Made by a program: the position numbers and the translations under genes. The notes below the pieces were generated by a model. It saw only the letters and a list, made by a program, of their open reading frames with translations, did not search any database and had not been told where the DNA came from. Of a stretch of 40,031 nucleotides of DNA, positions 15,891 through 24,400 are shown piece after piece (within the stretch, counting starts at the first letter, position 1; each line of letters starts with the position of its first letter). The stretch comes from Rhodospirillales bacterium (GTDB lineage: Bacteria; Pseudomonadota; Alphaproteobacteria; Rhodospirillales; Magnetovibrionaceae): NCBI GenBank assembly GCA_024653965.1, contig JANLGW010000063.1, forward strand, positions 1-40,031, written 5' to 3'.

Positions 15891-17228
15891 TCAGGCGCGG
15901 CTTTTACGGATCAAATCCGCATACCACCTTGCCGATGTCTTTGGCGTGCGTTTGAGCGTTTTAAAATCGACATGGATCAGGCCAAATGGGTTGGCGTAGC
16001 CGGAACCCCATTCAAATGCGTCGAGCAACGACCATGCGAAGTAGCCGCGCACGTCGGCGCCCTCATTCATCGCTTGGTGCATGGCCGTGATGTAGGCGCG
16101 AAGATACTTGACGCGCCGGGGGTCATCGATAATGCCGTGTTCGTCAATCTTGTCGTCTCCGCCGCACCCGTTTTCGGTAATATAGATGGGCAAACCATAG
16201 CGGTGATGCAGCGTGAGCAGCTCCTCGCGGAACATGTCGGGAAAGATCGGCCAGCCAATCTCTTCCCTGGGGGCGTCTTCAGGCGCCGAACCCCAGCCGA
16301 ATTCCCACAGGAAGTTTGGCTCGTGCTTGGCAAAGATGGGGCCATAGTGGTTGAGGCCAAACCAATCCAGCGGGCGACAGATTTTCGCCATATCGCCGGG
16401 TTGGACGTAAGGTTCGATGTCTCGCGCGATGCGCGGCGGGTATTGCGCCAAGATTTGCGGATCGGGGAAGGCCAGGTTCCAGTGTTCGTTAAGAAGTTCG
16501 GCCGCGGCCCGGTCCTCGGGTGTGTCTTTTTCCGGCAAGACGGGCTGGCAGTTGTGCACGGCCCCAATCGAAGCTCCGGGAACGGTGGAACGAATGACGT
16601 CGACGCCCAAGCCATGGGCTAGGTTGACATGGTGAATGGCCTGCAGGTGGGACGAACGATCCGTAATTCCCGGCGCGCCCCAATCGATGGCGTAGCCAAA
16701 CATTGTGAACACCGAAAATTCGTTGAAGGTTACCCAATGTTTGACTCGATCCTTGAAGCGGTGTGCGACGATGGCGGCGTAGTCGGCATACCGATAAGCC
16801 GTATCGCGGTTAATCCATCCCCCTTGATCCATGAGGGCCTGAGGAAGATCCCAATGATACAGGCACAGCCACGGCTCTATGCCGACTTCGAGCACGGCGT
16901 CAACCACGCGATCATAGAAATCCAGGCCTAACGGGTTGATGGCTCCACGTCCACGCGGCAAAATTCTTGGCCACGCCACAGAGAAGCGGTAGGCATCAAG
17001 GCCCATGTCCTTCATCAAGGCGATGTCTTCGGGGTAGCGATGATAGTGATCACAGGCCACGTCACCCGTGTCGCCGTTGGTGATCTTGCCCTTGGTGAGG
17101 CAGCGCGTGTCCCAAATGCTGGGGCCGCGGCCATCTTCCTTTACGGCACCTTCAATCTGGTAACTCGAGGTGGAAGCACCCCATACAAAATTTTTGGGCC
17201 ATTTTAAAGTCGACGGTTCAACGCTCAT
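15891..17228 (-). CDS. Glycoside hydrolase family 1 beta-glucosidase
   Basis: A 445-residue GH1 barrel enzyme that cleaves beta-glucosides by retention. The N-terminal signature FVWGASTSSYQIEGA is present, and the acid/base Glu170 lies in TFNEF, where the family usually has TFNEP. The nucleophile Glu352 is in YITENG, and the aglycone-site W..LDAFEW segment is near the C terminus. ATG 17228 has GGAG 9 bases upstream; a GTG at 17246 is less likely. No signal peptide, so cytoplasmic. Together with the GH3 gene it suggests use of cellobiose-like sugars, but no sugar transporter is in the module. Confidence 0.95.
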   Translation of the reverse strand: MSVEPSTLKWPKNFVWGASTSSYQIEGAVKEDGRGPSIWDTRCLTKGKITNGDTGDVACDHYHRYPEDIALMKDMGLDAYRFSVAWPRILPRGRGAINPLGLDFYDRVVDAVLEVGIEPWLCLYHWDLPQALMDQGGWINRDTAYRYADYAAIVAHRFKDRVKHWVTFNEFSVFTMFGYAIDWGAPGITDRSSHLQAIHHVNLAHGLGVDVIRSTVPGASIGAVHNCQPVLPEKDTPEDRAAAELLNEHWNLAFPDPQILAQYPPRIARDIEPYVQPGDMAKICRPLDWFGLNHYGPIFAKHEPNFLWEFGWGSAPEDAPREEIGWPIFPDMFREELLTLHHRYGLPIYITENGCGGDDKIDEHGIIDDPRRVKYLRAYITAMHQAMNEGADVRGYFAWSLLDAFEWGSGYANPFGLIHVDFKTLKRTPKTSARWYADLIRKSRA

Positions 17229-17300
17229 GGGTCGCTTCTCCAGCACGGGGTAACGAGGTGTCGTTCATCAAATCTTGCGCTGGCTCGGGACGAATGACAA

Positions 17301-17325
17301 TGGTTCAAATCCGCCCCCGGGCACC
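17301..17325 (+). repeat. Direct repeat C: third tRNA-Phe 3' fragment
   Basis: These 25 bases, from TGGTTCAAAT to CCGGGCACC, are identical to 10023-10047 of the intact tRNA-Phe. The flanks differ on both sides; after ACC the copy continues CTTATTTC, so the CCA end is not complete. It lies just before a different terminator. It closes the glycoside hydrolase module and is best read as the displaced original 3' end of the tRNA gene. Confidence 0.8.
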
Positions 17326-17333
17326 CTTATTTC

Positions 17334-17366
17334 AAAAGGCCTCGGTAGAGATGCCGGGGCTTTTTT
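17334..17366 (+). terminator. Terminator behind tRNA fragment C
   Basis: AAAAGGCCTCGG (17334-17345) can pair with CCGGGGCTTTTTT (17354-17366) across a short loop, followed by the T-run. With no upstream gene left on this strand apart from the tRNA fragment, it looks like the orphaned terminator of the ancestral tRNA-Phe gene. Nothing else is seen in 17367-17526 apart from a short duplication of TTTGGAGATT. Confidence 0.7.
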
Positions 17367-17526
17367 GTGCCTGAGCGGGTGGAGACGATAAATCTTGGTG
17401 AAACGGTGTGATGTTGTACAATTGCGCCGATTTTGGAGATTGCTTGCTTTGGAGATTCCTTGGGAACGCTCGGTTTAAGCGAACGGACACAAACGCTCCA
17501 CCCCCCACAACTTGAAAAGGTGTGTC

Positions 17527-18129
17527 ATGACGAACATTCCCACGGAGCAGAATATCCGCTTGATCGACACCACCGCCAACCCGGCCCCCCTTGGCCTGTG
17601 CGCCTTCGGCATCACCACCGTATTGCTCAACTTGGCCAACGTGGGCGCGTATCCGCTGGACGCCATGATCTTAGGCATGGGGGTTTTTTATGGCGGACTG
17701 GCCCAAGTCATGGCCGGTATGATGGAGTGGAAAAAGAACAACACCTTCGGCACCACGGCTTTTACCTCCTACGGCTTTTTCTGGCTCAGCCTAGCGGGCA
17801 TCGTCATGCTTCCCAAAGCGGGTCTGGGTGTGGCACCCGGCCCGGAAGCGATGGCGGCTTATTTGGCGGCCTGGGGTATCTTTACGGCAGTGTTGTTTAT
17901 CGCCACGCTCAAACTCAACCAAGCCCTTCAAGCCGTGTTTCTGACCCTGACCGTGCTGTTTTTCCTCCTCGCCATCGGTGATCTCACCGGCAATGTTTTG
18001 ATTAAAACCATCGCCGGTTTTGAAGGTCTGCTGTGCGGCGCATTGGCCGTCTACACCGGACTTGCGCAGGTCTTAAATGAGGTTTACGGACGGGTGGTGG
18101 CACCGCTCAATTTTAAGGTGGGTAAATGA
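17527..18129 (+). CDS. satP: GPR1/FUN34/YaaH-family acetate uptake transporter
   Basis: A 200-residue inner-membrane protein with six hydrophobic segments. The family signature near the N terminus, [19 protein letters not shown], matches the NPAPLGLxxFxxTT pattern of acetate/succinate-proton symporters such as Sat[21 protein letters not shown] is also characteristic. AAGG at 17517-17520 precedes ATG 17527 by 6 bases. It stands alone downstream of the tRNA-linked modules and probably represents the first core gene after them. Likely substrates are acetate or other small monocarboxylates. Confidence 0.9.
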   Translation: MTNIPTEQNIRLIDTTANPAPLGLCAFGITTVLLNLANVGAYPLDAMILGMGVFYGGLAQVMAGMMEWKKNNTFGTTAFTSYGFFWLSLAGIVMLPKAGLGVAPGPEAMAAYLAAWGIFTAVLFIATLKLNQALQAVFLTLTVLFFLLAIGDLTGNVLIKTIAGFEGLLCGALAVYTGLAQVLNEVYGRVVAPLNFKVGK

Positions 18130-18184
18130 CGGTTTTCATCTTTACGGTCTTGCGCACAGAAAGACGGATTGCAGATTGGCTAAG

Positions 18185-19027
18185 ATGAAAAAACACCTTT
18201 TTGTTGTGTGCGCCGCCCTCGTGGTGTTGCTCTGTTTGTCCAGTGGTGCAAAAGCCGATTTGGGGCCAAAACCAACGGTCGATATCGATCTTGTTTATAA
18301 TCATCAAAAAATTGCCGATACCAGCTTCGGCGCAAAAATGCTGGGTTGTTATGATCAAGAGCTTGTACAGAACGAAATCGAGCAGGACCAAGATACTGTC
18401 GCGCAATTGAGAATCAGCAGATTTGACGCTGACGCTCAATGTTATTGGCAGCCTGCGCCCATGGCATGGGGTGGATCATGCAGCGAAAGTCATTGTCAGT
18501 TTAGTTATTTTCCGCCCAGTGAATTCAGGCTGGCGGTATACATTCCGAGTTTGGACAAGACCTTCGTTACCGACAAAATCACAAGAGAAAACTTTGCCAG
18601 CCGTTACCGGGTCGAATTATCGGCGGATGGTTCGGCCACAATAAACGAGACAACTTCTCTTTGGGCGTCAATCCGCATTCCAGATTTTGTTGGGGCATTT
18701 CTGCTCACGATATTCTTCGAGATGCTGGTCACTTGGATCTTCGTCACGGCGCAGAAGCTTCCCAGAAAAAAGATCCTGCTTTACGTGCTTGGGGCAAATG
18801 TCCTCTCTTTGCCAGCGGTTTGGTTTTTGTTTCCGCTGATCGACTTGCCGGAATTGATCGTCATCGCGATTTTTGAGCTCTTTGCGGTCCTCTTTGAAAC
18901 GTACTTCATTTATCATTTCTGCAAACAGATGCTTTCCTTCAAACAAACGCTTTTGTTAAGCGCATTGAATAATTTTGTGAGTTTGTTTGCCGGCGGAGCT
19001 GTCTTTGTGGGGGTGATGTTTTTTTAG
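18185..19027 (+). CDS. Membrane protein of unknown function with signal peptide and about four C-terminal helices
   Basis: A 280-residue protein. MKKHLFVVCAALVVLLCL with SSGAKAD at about residue 25 is a clear signal peptide. An exported domain of some 140 residues follows, carrying several cysteines (LGCYDQ, AQCYWQ, GSCSESHC). Four hydrophobic helices then fill residues about 165-280 (FVGAFLLTIFFEMLV; LLYVLGANVLSL; ELIVIAIFELFAVLF; LLLSALNNFVSLFAGG). ATG 18185 is chosen because upstream frame extension overlaps satP. No family name is offered; the exported-domain-plus-membrane-domain layout is like small sensor or transport accessory proteins. Confidence 0.7.
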   Translation: MKKHLFVVCAALVVLLCLSSGAKADLGPKPTVDIDLVYNHQKIADTSFGAKMLGCYDQELVQNEIEQDQDTVAQLRISRFDADAQCYWQPAPMAWGGSCSESHCQFSYFPPSEFRLAVYIPSLDKTFVTDKITRENFASRYRVELSADGSATINETTSLWASIRIPDFVGAFLLTIFFEMLVTWIFVTAQKLPRKKILLYVLGANVLSLPAVWFLFPLIDLPELIVIAIFELFAVLFETYFIYHFCKQMLSFKQTLLLSALNNFVSLFAGGAVFVGVMFF

Positions 19028-19052
19028 CGATTAAACCGATGTTTAGAAAATT

Positions 19053-19094
19053 CAAAGCCCCCGCAGGCGTTGAGCTTGTGGAGGCTTTGTTTTG
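19053..19094. terminator. Probably bidirectional terminator
   Basis: CAAAGCCCCCGCA (19053-19065) pairs with TGTGGAGGCTTTG (19077-19089) with two mismatches, followed by TTTTG. It lies between the convergent membrane protein and aminotransferase genes and could serve both. Confidence 0.65.
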
Positions 19095-19150
19095 TCGAGC
19101 GTGCTGGGGAGGTCCGCTCTGGGCGGGGAGGCCCGAATTTTAGAGTTGAG

Positions 19151-20479
19151 TTACGGTGTGTCTTTGAGGACGTCGCGAAGGATCGAGAACAGCTCGTCAA
19201 TCTGCGCCTTAGAAATAATCAGCGGCGGGCTGAGCGCGATGACTTCGCCGGTGGTGCGCACTAACAATCCCTTGGCATACGCCTTGACGAAGGCGTCATA
19301 AGCGCGGGTACCCGGTTTGCCGGGGCGCGGTTCCAATTCGATGCCGCCGACCAAGCCAGTGTTGCGGATATCGACCACGTGCGGCGCGTCTTTGAAGCTG
19401 TGGATGGCTTCTTGCCAATAGGGCGCCAAATCGGCGGCGCGTTTGAACAGGTCTTCGTCTTTGTACAGTTTGAGCGCCGCCAGCCCCGCCGCCACCGCAA
19501 GCGGGTGGGCGGTATAGGTGTAACCGTGGAACAGTTCGATCGAGTTTTCCGGCGCGCCGTTGACGATGGCATCGTGGATGCGGTCATGGGCGAACACCGC
19601 GCCCATCGGCACCGTGCCCGAGTTTAAGCCCTTGGCGGTGGTGATCAGGTCGGGCTGCACGCCGTAGTGGGTGGCGGCGAAGGCGGAGCCTAAGCGGCCA
19701 AAACCGGTGATGACTTCGTCGAAAATCAGCAAGATGCCGTGTTTGTCGCAAATCTCGCGCAGCCGCTTCAAATAGCCCTTAGGCGTGACGTAGACACCCG
19801 CCGAGCCGACCATCGGTTCGACGATGACGGCGGCGATGGTGGAGGCATCGTGCAGCGTCACCAGGCTTTCCAGCGCGTCCGCCGCTTCGGCCCCGGTTTG
19901 CGGTTCGCCCTTGGAAAAGCCCATGGTCGCGCGGTTATAAAAAAACGGCAGATGATCCGCCCCCGGCAACTGCGAGGCGAATTGTTTGCGAACGGTGCCT
20001 AAGCCGCCCACCGAAATGCCGCCGAAACCGACGCCGTGATAGCCCTTTTCGCGGCCGATGAACTTGGTGCGTGAACCTTCGCCTTTGGCCTTGTGATAGG
20101 CCAGCGCGATTTTCAACGCGGTATCCACGCTTTCCGAGCCGGAATTGGTGAAGAACACGTGGTTCAAGTCGGCGGGCGAAAGTTCAACCAAGCGGTTGGC
20201 CAGCTCGAACGGGCCGGGATGGCCCATTTGGAAGGATGGCGCGTAGTCCATCTCGGCGGCTTGTTTTTGGATCGCCTCGACGATGGGGCGGCGGCCATGG
20301 CCTGCGTTGCAGCACCACAGCCCCGCCGTACCGTCCAACACCTGGCGGCCGTCGTGGGTGGTGTAGTGCATGTCTTTTGCCGCCACGAACAGACGAGGTG
20401 CTGCTTTGAACTGACGGTTGGCCGTAAACGGCATCCAATAGGCTTCAAGATCGTTGGGCGTAGGCGTCGGGTTCGACAT
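19151..20479 (-). CDS. Class III omega-amino acid:pyruvate aminotransferase
   Basis: A 442-residue PLP-dependent fold-type I transaminase. The PLP lysine is Lys283 in TTAKGLNSG and the cofactor Asp is in LIFDEVITGFGRLG. The N terminus YWMPFTANRQFK is typical of beta-alanine/omega-amino acid:pyruvate aminotransferases, and TNSGSESVDTALK and FHGYTYTAHP also fit. Likely substrates are beta-alanine, GABA or similar omega-amines, giving alanine. It is divergent from a PuuR-like regulator across 150 AT-rich bases and so is probably its target. The exact amine substrate cannot be decided from sequence. Confidence 0.9.
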   Translation of the reverse strand: MSNPTPTPNDLEAYWMPFTANRQFKAAPRLFVAAKDMHYTTHDGRQVLDGTAGLWCCNAGHGRRPIVEAIQKQAAEMDYAPSFQMGHPGPFELANRLVELSPADLNHVFFTNSGSESVDTALKIALAYHKAKGEGSRTKFIGREKGYHGVGFGGISVGGLGTVRKQFASQLPGADHLPFFYNRATMGFSKGEPQTGAEAADALESLVTLHDASTIAAVIVEPMVGSAGVYVTPKGYLKRLREICDKHGILLIFDEVITGFGRLGSAFAATHYGVQPDLITTAKGLNSGTVPMGAVFAHDRIHDAIVNGAPENSIELFHGYTYTAHPLAVAAGLAALKLYKDEDLFKRAADLAPYWQEAIHSFKDAPHVVDIRNTGLVGGIELEPRPGKPGTRAYDAFVKAYAKGLLVRTTGEVIALSPPLIISKAQIDELFSILRDVLKDTP

Positions 20480-20629
20480 GGCAGGCTCCGGGCAGATTCC
20501 GTGAAGGATTTGAGGCTCACGGTAACATGATTAATATTTTTGCGAATATGGTTTCTTATAAAATAGTAACTTATTGAAACTGCGTAATTTATAAGTCATA
20601 AAATACAATATATTTAACGGGAGGTGGGC
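20480..20629. promoter_or_regulatory. Divergent AT-rich control region with possible PuuR-type sites
   Basis: This gap separates the omega-aminotransferase (minus) from the XRE-cupin regulator (plus) and is very AT-rich compared with its surroundings. CTTATAAA and TTTATAAG form inverted arms. On the minus strand, GTTAAATATATTGTA matches GTAAAATATATTAGA of the operator near 36189 at 12 of 15 positions. GGGAGG at 20619-20624 is the regulator's ribosome site. The regulator probably binds here and controls both genes. Confidence 0.45.
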
Positions 20630-21196
20630 ATGGCGCAAAACAATGCACAACCGGTTGAAATCGGCGCGCGGCTGCGCCGCTTGCGCAAGGCGGCAGGCCT
20701 GTCGCAGCGTGAACTGGCGGTGAAAAGCGGCGTCACCAACGCCATGATTTCGCTGATCGAAAGCAACCGCACCAATCCTTCGGTGGGGACCTTGAAGGGT
20801 GTGTTGGATGGTTTAGGGGTGTCGTTGGCGGATTTTTTTGCCATGACGGCAGAAGCGGAGCAGAAGGTGTTTTTTATCGCCGACGAACTGGTGGAAATTG
20901 GTGGCGGGCGCATTTCATACCGTCAGGTCGGCGCGGATTTGCGGGGCCGCACGTTGCAAATTCTTCACGAACGCATGAAACCTGGGGCCGATACCGGCAA
21001 GGCCATGCTGCGCCATGACGCTCAGGAGGGCGGCGTGGTGCTTAAGGGCCGGGTGGAACTGACCGTGGGCACACAAAAGCGTGTGCTTCGTGCGGGGGAT
21101 GCGTACAGTTTCGATTCCCGTATTCCCCACCGTTTTCGCAACGTCGGTGAGGATGAATGCGAAATAGTTTCCGCCTGCACGCCGCCCAGTTTCTAG
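20630..21196 (+). CDS. XRE-family regulator with C-terminal cupin domain, PuuR-like (1)
   Basis: A 188-residue repressor-type regulator. The helix-turn-helix is at about residues 10-65 (LRRLRKAAGLSQRELA, then TNAMISLIESNRTNPS). A single cupin follows at about 115-185 (GGVVLKGRVELTVG, and HRFRNVGEDECEIVSACTPPSF). The layout matches E. coli PuuR, which represses putrescine utilisation and is relieved by putrescine. GGGAGG lies 5 bases before ATG 20630. It resembles the regulator at 35544-36092 throughout, including the TPPSF end, so the two are paralogues guarding both flanks of the polyamine region. Confidence 0.9.
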   Translation: MAQNNAQPVEIGARLRRLRKAAGLSQRELAVKSGVTNAMISLIESNRTNPSVGTLKGVLDGLGVSLADFFAMTAEAEQKVFFIADELVEIGGGRISYRQVGADLRGRTLQILHERMKPGADTGKAMLRHDAQEGGVVLKGRVELTVGTQKRVLRAGDAYSFDSRIPHRFRNVGEDECEIVSACTPPSF

Positions 21197-21205
21197 GGCC
21201 AATTT

Positions 21206-22075
21206 TTAGCTCGACAGCATCGTCAACGAACTTGCGCCGCCGATGACGATGGCGAACCCCAGCCATTGCAGCGGTTTTACTGGTTCTTTTAAGACCAGTC
21301 GCGCCAGTCCCACCGTGACCACCCCGTAGGCCGAACTGGCGATGGCGGCGATGGTCGTATCGCCGGTGCCGTGGGCGGAAAACAGGGCGAGGAAACCGAT
21401 GGTATCGACCACCCCCATGACGATCAGCAAGGCCCACATGCGCCCAGATACGCCCTTAAATTGGCGGCGCAGGGTGATGGCGAAGGCGAGGACCAGCAGT
21501 TCCACCACGCGCGTCAGCCAGATGACCTCGACTTCTCCGGCGCGGCTGACGGCGGCTTCGGTGATTAAGATGGCGAAGGCTAAGATCACCGCCGCCGAGC
21601 CGGCCAGCATCATGCTGTGGCCGATGGAGCCTTGGGCATGGTCGGCGTGATAGTTCGCCCGGTGTCCGCTACGCGCCACGATCCACACGCCGCCTAAGGT
21701 GGCGGCCATGGCGGCGGCGAGCGGCACCGTCAGGGTCAATTCGCCCATGGCCATGACCACTAAAACCAACGGCAGCGGATAACTCGACGTCATCGGCACG
21801 ACCACGCCCATCGGCCCGCGTTCCAAAGATTTATACAGCAACACCGCGCCCGCCGCCGTGCTGAGCCCCGCCAGCACGGTGAGCATCAGGGTTGTCGGGT
21901 TCCACAGCGCAGAAAGGTCGCGGCTCATCACCTCGGGCGCCAAACCGATGGCGGCGACGGCGGAAATGATCATTAAGGTTTGCGCCGCACCAATGGCGCG
22001 GGTCATGAAACGGGCGGCGAAATCCCCCGTTCCCCAGCACAGCGCCGCGATCAGTCCGAGCAGTCCTGGGTTCAA
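21206..22075 (-). CDS. EamA/DMT-family permease
   Basis: A 289-residue inner-membrane protein with about ten hydrophobic helices and the two-fold EamA repeat (first half beginning GLIAALCWGTGDFAARF; second half ending EPVKPLQWLGFAIVIGG). DMT permeases export or import small metabolites; the substrate cannot be read. Its start overlaps the agmatinase stop by 4 bases, so it is co-translated with speB and may move agmatine, putrescine or an amino acid. It converges with regulator 1, with 9 bases between stops. Confidence 0.85.
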   Translation of the reverse strand: MNPGLLGLIAALCWGTGDFAARFMTRAIGAAQTLMIISAVAAIGLAPEVMSRDLSALWNPTTLMLTVLAGLSTAAGAVLLYKSLERGPMGVVVPMTSSYPLPLVLVVMAMGELTLTVPLAAAMAATLGGVWIVARSGHRANYHADHAQGSIGHSMMLAGSAAVILAFAILITEAAVSRAGEVEVIWLTRVVELLVLAFAITLRRQFKGVSGRMWALLIVMGVVDTIGFLALFSAHGTGDTTIAAIASSAYGVVTVGLARLVLKEPVKPLQWLGFAIVIGGASSLTMLSS

Positions 22076-23049
22076 CGCAGCCGTCCGACGGGTTTGCGTT
22101 TAGCCCCCTTCTTTTCGGCGAGCAGGCAGAGATAATCGTGCGCCAAGGTGGCGGCGGCGATGGCGGTGATTTCGGACACGTCGTAAGCGGGCGCCACTTC
22201 GACCACGTCCATGCCGACGAAGTTCAAAGCCCCCAGCCCGCGCACGATATCCAGCGCCTGGGCCGAGCTTAAGCCGCCAGCCACCGGTGTGCCGGTGCCG
22301 GGTGCGAAGGCCGGATCGAGGCAGTCGATGTCGAACGTCAGATAGACTTTTGCGTCGCCGACCCGCTTCACAATGGCGTCGATGGCCGCATCCACGCCGT
22401 TACGGTGTACCCACGGCGCGGTGAGGATATCGAAACCAAAGTCGGAATCGTTGTACGTGCGGATGCCCACCTGCATGGAATGTTCGACCTTGAGCAGCCC
22501 TTCATTCTTGGCGCGCAAAAACATCGAGCCATGATCTAGGCGTTTGCCGTCGTCGGGCCAAGTATCGGGATGGGCGTCGAAATGCAGCAACGCCACCGGG
22601 CCGTGGTGTTTGGCCATGGCGCGCAAAATCGGATAGGTGACGAAGTGATCCCCGCCCAGCGACAGCGGCGAGGCCCCGGCGGCAAGAATCTTCGCAATGT
22701 GCGCCTCGATGGTGGGGATGACGACTTCGGGGTAGTGCGGATCGACGAAACAATCGCCCATATCCGCCACCGCTAAGGTCGCAAACGGATCAAAACCGAA
22801 GGGAAAGGCCTTCAGTTCGGCCAACTGCACCGATGCCGCGCGAATGGCGCGTGGACCCAGCCGCGCGCCGGAGCGGTAGGTTACCGCGCCGTCATAGGGG
22901 ATGCCGCTGACGGCGACGTCGATGCCTTTAAGATCGCGGCTGTACTTGCGTCTAAGGAAGCTCAGCGCGCCCGCGTGGGTGAGCTCCGGCCAACGGCCCA
23001 GGGGGTCGTTTTTCAAAAATGCCTGATCTCCGGTGTCTTCGTTTGACAT
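22072..23049 (-). CDS. speB: Agmatinase (ureohydrolase family)
   Basis: A 325-residue ureohydrolase predicted to split agmatine into putrescine and urea. The manganese-binding motifs are intact: LGGDHF, LLHFDAHPDT and TFDIDCLDPAFAPGTGTP; GMDVVEVAPAYD near the end also fits. The GIPYDGAVTYRSGARLGPRAIR segment is typical of agmatinases and guanidinobutyrase-like enzymes, so a related guanidino substrate is possible. It lies between an FAD oxidase (61 bases upstream) and a DMT permease (4-base overlap), all on the minus strand. This feeds putrescine into the catabolic genes around it. Confidence 0.92.
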   Translation of the reverse strand: MSNEDTGDQAFLKNDPLGRWPELTHAGALSFLRRKYSRDLKGIDVAVSGIPYDGAVTYRSGARLGPRAIRAASVQLAELKAFPFGFDPFATLAVADMGDCFVDPHYPEVVIPTIEAHIAKILAAGASPLSLGGDHFVTYPILRAMAKHHGPVALLHFDAHPDTWPDDGKRLDHGSMFLRAKNEGLLKVEHSMQVGIRTYNDSDFGFDILTAPWVHRNGVDAAIDAIVKRVGDAKVYLTFDIDCLDPAFAPGTGTPVAGGLSSAQALDIVRGLGALNFVGMDVVEVAPAYDVSEITAIAAATLAHDYLCLLAEKKGAKRKPVGRLR

Positions 23050-23110
23050 GGCGCCGTCTCTGTTATTTGAACTTGCAAAAGAGTGGCCGAGTTTTCGCCC
23101 AATGAAAAGC

Positions 23111-24400
23111 CTAAAGAAGGTCGCGCAGCTTGAAGTAGGCCATTGCCAGCACCAGCGCGGGTTTGCGCATCAGCGCGCCGCCGGGGAACGACATATGCGG
23201 AATGCGCGCAAACACGTCGAAGCGCTCCGCCGTGCCTTGCACCGCTTCGGCGATCAATTTGCCCGCCAGCCCGGTGTGCAAAATGCCGTGGCCAGAATAA
23301 CCGTGGGCGAAATAGACGTTTTTGCCCAAACGTCCAAAATGCGGCAGGCGGTTGACTGTGATCGCCACGTTGCCGCCCCAGGCATAGTCGATTTTAGTGT
23401 CGCCCAACTGCGGGTAGACGTCCCGCATGGTGCGCCCCATGGTTTGTTTGAGATCGAACGGCACCAAGCCGGAATAACTCACGCGCCCGCCAAACAGCAT
23501 GCGTTTATCGGCGGAAAGTCGCCAATAATTGAGCACGAAATTGATGTCCACCACCGCGTCGTCGTCGCGGATGACGCTGCGCGCCAGATCGTCGCTTAAG
23601 GGTTCGGTGGCGACGATGAAGGTGCCGACGGGCATGATTTTGGACGCGAGGGGTGGCTCTAACTGGCCCACATAGGCGTTGACGCATAAAATCAGGTGCT
23701 TGCACGTCACCCGGCCCTTAGGCGTGGTGATGACGGGGCTTTCGTCTTGGGCGATGTGCGTGGCGGGGGTGTGTTCAAAAATCTTGACGCCCGCGCGCAC
23801 CGCCGCTTCCGCTAGCCCTAAGGTGTAGTTCAGCGGATGCAGGTGGCCGCTGCCCGAATCGTAAAGCGCGCCGATGTATTTTTCACTGCCGACACGCTGG
23901 TGCGCTTCGTTTTTGCCCAGCAGTTGCAAGCCGGGGTAGGCGACTTCGTCTTCCAGTTCTTCCTTCATTTCGACCAAATCGCGCATGTGACGCGGTTTGA
24001 TGGCCATATGCAGGTGGCCCCATTTTAAGTCGCACTGGATGTTGTGCCGGGCCACGGTATCTTTCAATAAATCGCGTGCTTCGACGTTCATATCCCAAAG
24101 TTTGCGTGTGTCTTCACGGCCCATCAGGTTTTGTAGGTAGCGAATACCCTTGTTGAAACCGACGATGGCCTGGCCGCCGCTGCGCCCCGAAGCGCCCCAG
24201 CCCACCTGATGGGCTTCAAGCACCACGACGTTGTAACCGCGTTCCGCCAGATGCAGCGCCGCCGAAAGCCCGGTAATGCCCGCGCCGACGATGCAGACGT
24301 CACAGGTGACCGCCTCTTGCAGCGGCGCGTGTTCAGGCGCGCCATGGGCCGAAGCGGCGTAGTAAGAATCGGCGTGGTGGGCGTTGTGGATGGTGCTCAA
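23111..24400 (-). CDS. puuB: FAD-dependent gamma-glutamylputrescine oxidoreductase (PuuB/OrdL-like)
   Basis: A 429-residue DAO-family flavoenzyme. The Rossmann dinucleotide site CIVGAGITGLSAALHLAERG is at about residues 35-54, followed by GWGASGRSGGQ. The C-terminal FAD-contacting segment is WGGNVAITVNRLPHFGRLG with YFAHGYSGHG. It would oxidise gamma-glutamylputrescine to the aldehyde, releasing ammonia and peroxide. It is the first gene of a minus-strand operon with speB and the permease, divergent from puuD-puuA-spuC. The substrate assignment rests mainly on neighbours, since the family also includes other amine oxidases. Confidence 0.88.
   Translation of the reverse strand: MSTIHNAHHADSYYAASAHGAPEHAPLQEAVTCDVCIVGAGITGLSAALHLAERGYNVVVLEAHQVGWGASGRSGGQAIVGFNKGIRYLQNLMGREDTRKLWDMNVEARDLLKDTVARHNIQCDLKWGHLHMAIKPRHMRDLVEMKEELEDEVAYPGLQLLGKNEAHQRVGSEKYIGALYDSGSGHLHPLNYTLGLAEAAVRAGVKIFEHTPATHIAQDESPVITTPKGRVTCKHLILCVNAYVGQLEPPLASKIMPVGTFIVATEPLSDDLARSVIRDDDAVVDINFVLNYWRLSADKRMLFGGRVSYSGLVPFDLKQTMGRTMRDVYPQLGDTKIDYAWGGNVAITVNRLPHFGRLGKNVYFAHGYSGHGILHTGLAGKLIAEAVQGTAERFDVFARIPHMSFPGGALMRKPALVLAMAYFKLRDLL

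Noticed and set aside
10049-17300. Search for an integrase or its remnant in the tRNA-linked modules
   Set aside because: No frame in either module shows tyrosine or serine recombinase motifs, so none is reported despite the att-like repeats.
17433-17981. 182-codon frame overlapping satP
   Set aside because: It lies in another frame of a clear six-helix transporter with family signature; no independent support.
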